Below, piece by piece: positions 59,364-64,000 of a DNA stretch of 64,000 bases. The notes beneath the pieces were generated by a model. The model was not told the origin of the DNA and searched no databases. It saw only the letters and a list, made by a program, of their open reading frames with translations. Source of the DNA: CBDCDJ01 sp965215355 (GTDB taxonomy: Bacteria; Deinococcota; Deinococci; Deinococcales; Trueperaceae); assembly GCA_965215355.1 (NCBI GenBank), contig CBDCDJ010000007.1, positions 744,001 to 808,000 on the forward strand, in the 5' to 3' direction. How positions within the stretch are numbered: position 1 is the first letter of the stretch; each line of letters opens with the position of its first letter. The translations under genes and the position numbers were made by a program.

Positions 59364-60657
59364 CGGCGGGTTCTTTCGACGCTTCTTCGCGAGCTTTTTG
59401 GAGGGACTCGAGCCTCGGGGCGAGCTTCCCTTCCCAGCCCTCGCCGTCGCCCTGGTAGTAGCGCTTGACGGGCATGTTTTCAGGAAAATAGCGCTGCGCG
59501 AAGCTGCCCGCCCGGTCGCTGAAGTAGTAGGCGTAGTCCGTGCCGTAGCCGAGCGATTTCATGGTGCCGGTCGGAGCGTTGCGGAGGTGGAGCGGCACCG
59601 CGGCGCTAGGGTAAGTTTCGGCGTCGGCTCGCGCCCGTTTCCAAGCTTCGTACACGCTGTTGCTTTTCGGGGCAATCGCCAGATAGACCGCGCACTCGGC
59701 GAGCGCGAGTTCGCCTTCGGGCTGCCCCAAAAACTGCGCGGCGTCGCGGGCGACCACGGCCAAGCGCAGCGCGTTGGGGTCGGCCAAGCCGACGTCCTCG
59801 CTGGCAATCCGCACCAAGCGCCGGGCGACGTACATGAGGTCTGCGCCTGCGCCCAACATGCGCGCCAGCCAGTACAGCGCGGCGTCCGGGTCGCAGCCGC
59901 GCACCGACTTGTGCAGCGCGCTGACGAGGTTGTAAAAGTGCTCGCCGTTTTTGTCGAAGGCCATCCCCCTGGCGGAAAGCGCGCCGCGAACCGCCTCGAG
60001 ACTCAAGCCGCCACTTTCCGCAAACCCCGCACTCAGCTCGAGCCCGTTCAAGGCCCGCCGCGCGTCCCCGTCCGCCCAAGCTACCAGGGCGTCCAGGGCG
60101 GCGGGCTCGAGCTGAAGCGTTCCGGCAAAACCCTCAGGATGCGCCAGCGCTCGTTCCAAAACCTCGCGGATGTCTTCCGGCTCGAGGGTTCTCAGCACGT
60201 AAAGCTGCATTCTCGAGCGCAGCGCGCCGTTCACCTCGAACGACGGGTTTTCCGTCGTCGCGCCGATAAGCGTGAGCGTGCCGTCTTCGACGAAAGGCAG
60301 CAGCAAGTCCTGCTGCGCCTTGTTAAAGCGGTGAACCTCGTCCAAAAACAGCAGCGTGCGCTCGCCGCTTGTGGCAAGCCGCTCCGCCGCTTCCTGCGCG
60401 ACGCCGCGCACCTCTTTCACGCCCGACGTGACCGCCGAAAGTCCCACGAAGTGCGCGCCGAACCCATTCGCGACGAGCCGCGCCAGCGTCGTTTTGCCCA
60501 CGCCCGGCGGCCCCCAAAACAGCATCGAGTAAAGACGCTTGTTGGCGACGGCGTTGTAAAGCGGTTTGCCCTTTGCCACGAGGTGCGTTTGGCCGGCAAC
60601 CTCCGAAAGCTCACGCGGGCGCAGGCGTTTGGCCAGGGGGGCGTGGGGGGTGGTCAT
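59356..60657 (-). CDS. rarA: Replication-associated recombination protein A
   Basis: AAA+ ATPase (RarA/MgsA) acting at stalled forks, related to clamp loaders. 433 residues: RLRPRELSEVAGQTHL, Walker A GPPGVGKTTLARL, Walker B LLFLDEVHRFNKAQQD, sensor GATTENPSFEVNGALRSR, and the conserved C-terminal LARMLGAGADLMYVARRL with SEDVGLADP and LHLRNAPTGTMK. TAGACT ends eight bases before the ATG, so it is probably leaderless. ackA follows with an 8-base overlap. Confidence 0.94.
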
Positions 60658-60711
60658 GGTTTTAAAGTCTAACAGGCTGGGAGTCAGAGGTCGAAAGGTG
60701 GCTCAAGAACC

Positions 60712-60939
60712 TCACCAAGTCTCATCGTTCAACCCGTCAGCAGCCGTTTTGTCCCACAGCGCCGCCTCTTCCGCATCGGCTCCCCAGGTCTGGATGGACG
60801 CTTTATACTCTTCGGTAAGTTGAGCTTGGCGCAGCATTTTGAGAGCGTGTTCGATAACATCATTTTGACTTGAGAGCGAGTGGGCGTCCTGATACGTTTT
60901 GACGAACTCTGCCAAAACTGGGTCAATGGCAATGTTCAT
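60712..60939 (-). CDS. Ribbon-helix-helix antitoxin-like protein (orphan)
   Basis: 75 residues. MNIAIDPVLAEFVKTYQD then SQNDVIEHALKMLRQAQL is the RHH (ParD/CopG) DNA-binding pattern; the acidic, Trp-containing C-terminal part (TWGADAEEAALWDK) would hold a toxin. No toxin gene lies on either side: rarA starts 54 bases downstream. ATG 60939 with AAGGTGA upstream is preferred to a longer reading to 60984. It may be an orphan antitoxin or a transcription regulator. Confidence 0.75.
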   Translation of the reverse strand: MNIAIDPVLAEFVKTYQDAHSLSSQNDVIEHALKMLRQAQLTEEYKASIQTWGADAEEAALWDKTAADGLNDETW

Positions 60940-61067
60940 TTTCGTTCGGCTCACCTTGGAAATCATATCATGAACCCACTGCAAGGGGTGAAACTTTTTT
61001 AAAACTCAAATGTCGTAAAAACCGAGCGGGCTCGAGCCGTAGGTTTTGTACCTTGCCCGAGTTTAGC

Positions 61068-61289
61068 TCAGCGTGAAGGGTTCGGCTCGAGCCCCGCCGG
61101 GCGCTGAACGGAACCGCCTTCAGAACACCGCAGCCGCTCCTGTAAAGCTGCCGAAGGGATGGCCAACCCTTTTTTGTTGCGCCACAGGTTGGCGTCGCAG
61201 GGGTCGCGGCTCCAGATTTCGTTGTCGAGGCCGCACCACACGGCGTTGGGGAGGGTGGCAGGTAGGAAGTCGTCGGCTGCTTCGTCCAC
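61068..61289 (-). CDS. Small conserved hypothetical protein (73 aa), paralogue of 10238-10426
   Basis: No known family. The core IWSRDPCDANLWRNKKGLA and SAALQER matches the small protein at 10238-10426 (see there). This copy has an N-terminal extension of ~15 residues (DEAADDFLPATLPNAVWCG) with an extra Trp. GTG 61289 is preceded at five bases by TACAGT and has no ribosome-binding site, so it may be leaderless. It stands alone between the RHH gene and rsmD. Confidence 0.6.
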   Translation of the reverse strand: MDEAADDFLPATLPNAVWCGLDNEIWSRDPCDANLWRNKKGLAIPSAALQERLRCSEGGSVQRPAGLEPNPSR

Positions 61290-61497
61290 GCCTCACTGTA
61301 GGCCGGAGGGTCTTACAGAATTCTTAAAGAACGTGTCTGCAAAAAGGTTTGAAGTGTCTTCTCGAGCCCGCGCCAAAATCGTTACCCGTCGCCCGCTTTT
61401 GAGAAGGGCTCGAGCGGGCCTGTGGCGACCGTTTGAAAACAGCGTGAGACCCCAATTGGCGTTTTGACAGTGACGTGACGCTACCGTCGTTGCGCCG

Positions 61498-62043
61498 TTA
61501 CGTCGTTTTTTTCGACGCAAGGAAGCTCAGCGCGTTCGACCCATATGCTCGCACCTCCGGCTCGAGCACCACCCCCGCACGAGTGAGGTTCAGCTCGAGC
61601 ATTGTGGGGTGCTGACAGATGTAAAGTCCGCCTTCGGCAGCAACATCGGCGTTCAAAATCGTTTGAAAAATTTCACTCAAGTCGAGCGGGTAGGGCGGCG
61701 CGGCGAACACGACGTCGAACTTTTCCCGCGACGTTTGGGCGAACTTGAGGGCGTCGCCTTGGATGGTTTTGGCCTCGAGCCCCAGAGCGTGGGCGTTTTG
61801 CCGGATGATGCTCGCCGCCGCCTTGTTGAGGTCGACGAGTGTGCTTTGCCAGCCGCGCGAAGCGGCCTCTAGTCCAATTGCGCCCGAGCCGCTGTAGAGG
61901 TCTAAAAACGTGCCCCGCTCGCGGAACTCCAAGATGTTGAACAAGGCTTCGCGCAAGCGCGACGGGCTCGGCCGAGTGCCGCGCTTGGGCGTTTCCAAGC
62001 TGCGGCCTTTCGCCGTGCCGCCGATGATGCGAGGTTTCGCCAT
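61498..62043 (-). CDS. rsmD: 16S rRNA (guanine(966)-N2)-methyltransferase RsmD
   Basis: SAM-dependent methyltransferase of 181 residues. IIGGTAKGRSLETP, GTRPSPSRLREALFNIL, FLDLYSGSGAIGLEAASRG (SAM motif I) and the catalytic motif FAAPPYPLD are in family order. The catalytic (N/D)PPY motif reads APPY here: the first position is Ala (codon GCG), which is unusual for this enzyme. TACACT ends five bases before ATG 62043, a clear leaderless promoter. A longer reading to 62097 is rejected. Confidence 0.88.
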   Translation of the reverse strand: MAKPRIIGGTAKGRSLETPKRGTRPSPSRLREALFNILEFRERGTFLDLYSGSGAIGLEAASRGWQSTLVDLNKAAASIIRQNAHALGLEAKTIQGDALKFAQTSREKFDVVFAAPPYPLDLSEIFQTILNADVAAEGGLYICQHPTMLELNLTRAGVVLEPEVRAYGSNALSFLASKKTT

Positions 62044-62198
62044 AGCCCAGTGTAAAGCAAGAGGTTCAGGCTGACGAAGGCAAGCAAAATACTTCAAACA
62101 CCCCCTAGCTCAGCGCGCAAGCAACAAAGGGGACAAGCTGTACGAGAGTTTCTTGTGCAACAGTCGGTTCGTGACACAAGTGAAGTTGTACAGCCTCT

Positions 62199-62297
62199 TG
62201 CTCCCCCGTCGCAGCAGCGGTCCTCGAGACGCCGGAGGTCGCGGTTGGCCGAGGCGATGACGCCCAAGACCAACGCGCCCTTGGAACCCACCGTCCC
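62199..62297 (-). pseudogene. Possible cytochrome P450 remnant
   Basis: The minus strand reads KGALVLGVIASANRDLRRLE in an open frame within the gene-free gap between rsmD and the ClC gene. The string V-x-L-x-x-x-SANRD-x-x-R-x-x-D is the K'-helix region of cytochrome P450s. Nothing else of a P450 is present. Only about 25 residues support this. Confidence 0.3.
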
Positions 62298-62316
62298 TAA
62301 GATGTCCCACCCGCGG

Positions 62317-64000
62317 CTACGCCGTAAAAAAGCCCTTGAACGACGGCCCAAAACCGGGTGCGACGTTGGCAACGACGGTGTCGCCGACTTCCAGCGTCGT
62401 GTCGCCGTGGGGGAAAACCGTCTTGCCGCCCCGCCGGATGCCGACCACGATGCTCTCTTGGGGCAGCTTGGCCTCGCGCAGCGTTTTGCCGACCAGGGGG
62501 CAACCGCTACGCACCTTGACCTCGATGATTTCTTGACCGGTCAGGTCGCGCAAGCGGCGGCTTTCTTCTTGCTCTTCGAGTTGCCGGTGGCGCTGTACGG
62601 CGCGGTAATAAGCCCTTGCCAAGTCCGACTGGCGCACGAAGCCTACCGCCCTGCGCCGGTCTTTGGGGTCGACGACGGGCATCCGGCCGATGTCATAGCG
62701 GGCCATGCGCTCGAGCACGTCGCTGATGGGTTCAAAAGGCAGCGCGCAGTGAACTGTTTTGTGGCAAATCTCGCGCAAACTGGTCTCGAACGCTCTACCC
62801 TCGCGGCGGGCGCTCTCCAGGTCGCTCAGCGTGACGATGCCAAGCACGTGTTCGGGGTCGTCACGGCTTGCCACGATGAAACCGTGGTGGTGCGAACCCG
62901 CCAGGGTTTCGGCGAAGGTCTCTAAAGAATCGTCGGCGTAAAGGCGCGGCACCTCTGTGCCCATCACCTCTGCGACCGTGACGGTCTGCAGCAGGTCGGA
63001 TTCGCGCAACCTCAGCAAACTCTGGCCCTTACGCGACAGGATGACGTGGTAAATCGACTCGGGGTGAAACACGTCGGCAACGAGCGTGGCGACGACCGCC
63101 GCGAGCAGCAGCGGCAGAATGAGCTGGTAGTCGCCCGACATCTCGAAGACCATCACGATGGTGCTCATCGGCGCGCGCCCGACCCCGGCAAACACGGCCG
63201 CCATGCCGACCAGGGCGAACGCGCCCGGCGTGACGTTCAAAGGCGGGAAAAGAGCGTCGGCGACCTGTCCGAAAGCGAGGCCGAACGACGCGCCGACAAA
63301 CAAACTCGGCCCGAAAATCCCGCCCGACTGCCAGGCGGCGAGCGACACGCTCGTGGCGAACATCTTCGCTAAGGTGAGTGCCAGCAAAAAGCCTATCCCG
63401 AAAAAGTCCCCTTGAAGCATCGCGCCGGTCTGCGCGTAACCGCGCCCGAGGACGCTGGGAAACACGAGGCCGACCAAGCCGATGACGAGGCCCCCCAGGG
63501 CGGGCCGTAGCCAGGGGGAAACAGCCAAGCGGTTGAAGCCGTTTTCGACCCCTATCATGCCGCGAATCAGACCGACGGCCACAAAGGCCGACGCCAGGCC
63601 GAGCAAAAAGTAAAGCGGCAGTTCCAGCGGGCTGTCCAGGCCGTAGTCCGGCACCGCGAAGGCGGGGTCCGGCCCGAGAATGCTCCGCGACAACACCGAG
63701 GCCGCGACCGAGCCGATGACGACCGCCGCGAAGTACTTGTTGGTGAACTTGCCCAGCACCACCTCGAGCGCGAACAACACCCCCGCGATGGGCGCGTTGA
63801 AGGTCGCCGCGATGCCGCCCGCCGTGGCGACCGCCGCCAGGCTGCGCCGCCGCTCGTCGTCGAGCTTGAGCAGGTCGCCGAGGCTCGACGCTATTGCCGC
63901 CGAGAGCTGCACTACCGGCCCCTCGCTGCCCAAAGACGCGCCCGTGCCGATGGAAATCCCCGAAGCGACGGGCCGCCAAAAGATAATGCGCTTGGGCAAG
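62317..64000 (-). CDS. ClC-type chloride channel/transporter with CBS pair and TrkA-C domain, 5' end outside window
   Basis: About 560 visible residues. The ClC core shows GASLGSEGPVVQLSA (with the gating Glu, as in H+/Cl- exchangers), GGIAATFNAPIAGVLFALE and GGIFGPSLFVGA, followed by many TM helices. After it come two CBS domains (about residues 330-470: HHGFIVASRDDPEHVLGIVT; IGRMPVVDPKDRRRAVGFV), which bind adenine nucleotides, and a C-terminal TrkA-C/RCK_C domain (EVKVRSGCPLVGKTLREAKL). The protein is therefore longer than plain ClC. The start lies beyond base 64000. Confidence 0.9.
   Translation of the reverse strand, partial: LPKRIIFWRPVASGISIGTGASLGSEGPVVQLSAAIASSLGDLLKLDDERRRSLAAVATAGGIAATFNAPIAGVLFALEVVLGKFTNKYFAAVVIGSVAASVLSRSILGPDPAFAVPDYGLDSPLELPLYFLLGLASAFVAVGLIRGMIGVENGFNRLAVSPWLRPALGGLVIGLVGLVFPSVLGRGYAQTGAMLQGDFFGIGFLLALTLAKMFATSVSLAAWQSGGIFGPSLFVGASFGLAFGQVADALFPPLNVTPGAFALVGMAAVFAGVGRAPMSTIVMVFEMSGDYQLILPLLLAAVVATLVADVFHPESIYHVILSRKGQSLLRLRESDLLQTVTVAEVMGTEVPRLYADDSLETFAETLAGSHHHGFIVASRDDPEHVLGIVTLSDLESARREGRAFETSLREICHKTVHCALPFEPISDVLERMARYDIGRMPVVDPKDRRRAVGFVRQSDLARAYYRAVQRHRQLEEQEESRRLRDLTGQEIIEVKVRSGCPLVGKTLREAKLPQESIVVGIRRGGKTVFPHGDTTLEVGDTVVANVAPGFGPSFKGFFTA

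Overview
The window is a stretch of bacterial chromosome of roughly 60-65% GC with high coding density and many short operons. It most resembles the Deinococcus-Thermus phylum (a mesophilic Deinococcus- or Truepera-like lineage). This is an inference from two traits. Many genes have a -10 box (TAnnnT) only 5-9 bases before the start codon and no ribosome-binding site, the leaderless pattern well known in Deinococcus. The gene content also fits. No rRNA or tRNA gene is present to settle the taxon. The palindrome CTCGAG is strikingly frequent through the host DNA and absent from two AT-richer inserts.

Layout. 1-2 kb: end of a subtilisin-like protease, then a phage-like module in which a LexA/CI-type repressor (HTH + S24 fold, nucleophile Ser replaced by Cys) diverges from a 58-residue two-TM peptide, with three CATATTG sites between them; a GNAT follows. 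2-7 kb: hemY-type oxidase, S9 peptidase, a 185-bp MITE, leucyl aminopeptidase. 7-13.5 kb: DUF6155, Uma2-type nuclease, ArsR-DUF2087 regulator, a paiA/paiB-like pair, a Zn alcohol dehydrogenase, a two-gene membrane operon. 13.6-18.3 kb: DUF3179 protein, nrdR with an atypical SDR, accD-accA. 18.3-26.1 kb: rpe, AI-2E exporter family, rhodanese, fdhD with a YdeP-type molybdoenzyme, a PspB-like protein, an aldo/keto reductase. 26.2-28.1 kb: an AT-rich Mrr restriction gene next to hicB and sulP scars and hisA. 28.1-32 kb: pyrophosphatase, DUF2795, esterase, GH1-like enzyme. 32.5-36.3 kb: three-subunit xanthine dehydrogenase/aldehyde oxidase family operon.

37-43.6 kb: two alpha/beta hydrolases ahead of a complete branched-chain amino acid ABC transporter (livKHMGF). 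43.8-47.3 kb: mazEF, a broken kinase gene, two exported proteins, YibE/F. 47.5-50.1 kb: Zn/Mn ABC transporter behind a Fur-family-like operator. 50.1-51.2 kb: an AT-rich SIR2-like DUF4917 gene, probably horizontally acquired. 51.3-60.7 kb: DUF4126, endonuclease III, a large exported TPR protein, aminotransferase-cupin-aminotransferase operon, rarA-ackA. 60.7-64 kb: ribbon-helix-helix antitoxin, a small protein paralogous to one at 10.3 kb, rsmD, a ClC transporter running off the end.

Functional threads: molybdenum enzymes (FdhD/YdeP, xanthine dehydrogenase family); amino-acid and peptide catabolism (PepA, S9 peptidase, liv transporter, two class III aminotransferases); DNA maintenance (Nth, RarA, S24 repressor, NrdR); and scattered defence or selfish elements (Mrr, SIR2-like protein, MazEF, MITE, REP-like palindromes). 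The most interesting items for follow-up are the repressor/membrane-peptide module, the stand-alone SIR2-like gene, the micro-ORFs overlapping downstream starts, and the two-member small-protein family.
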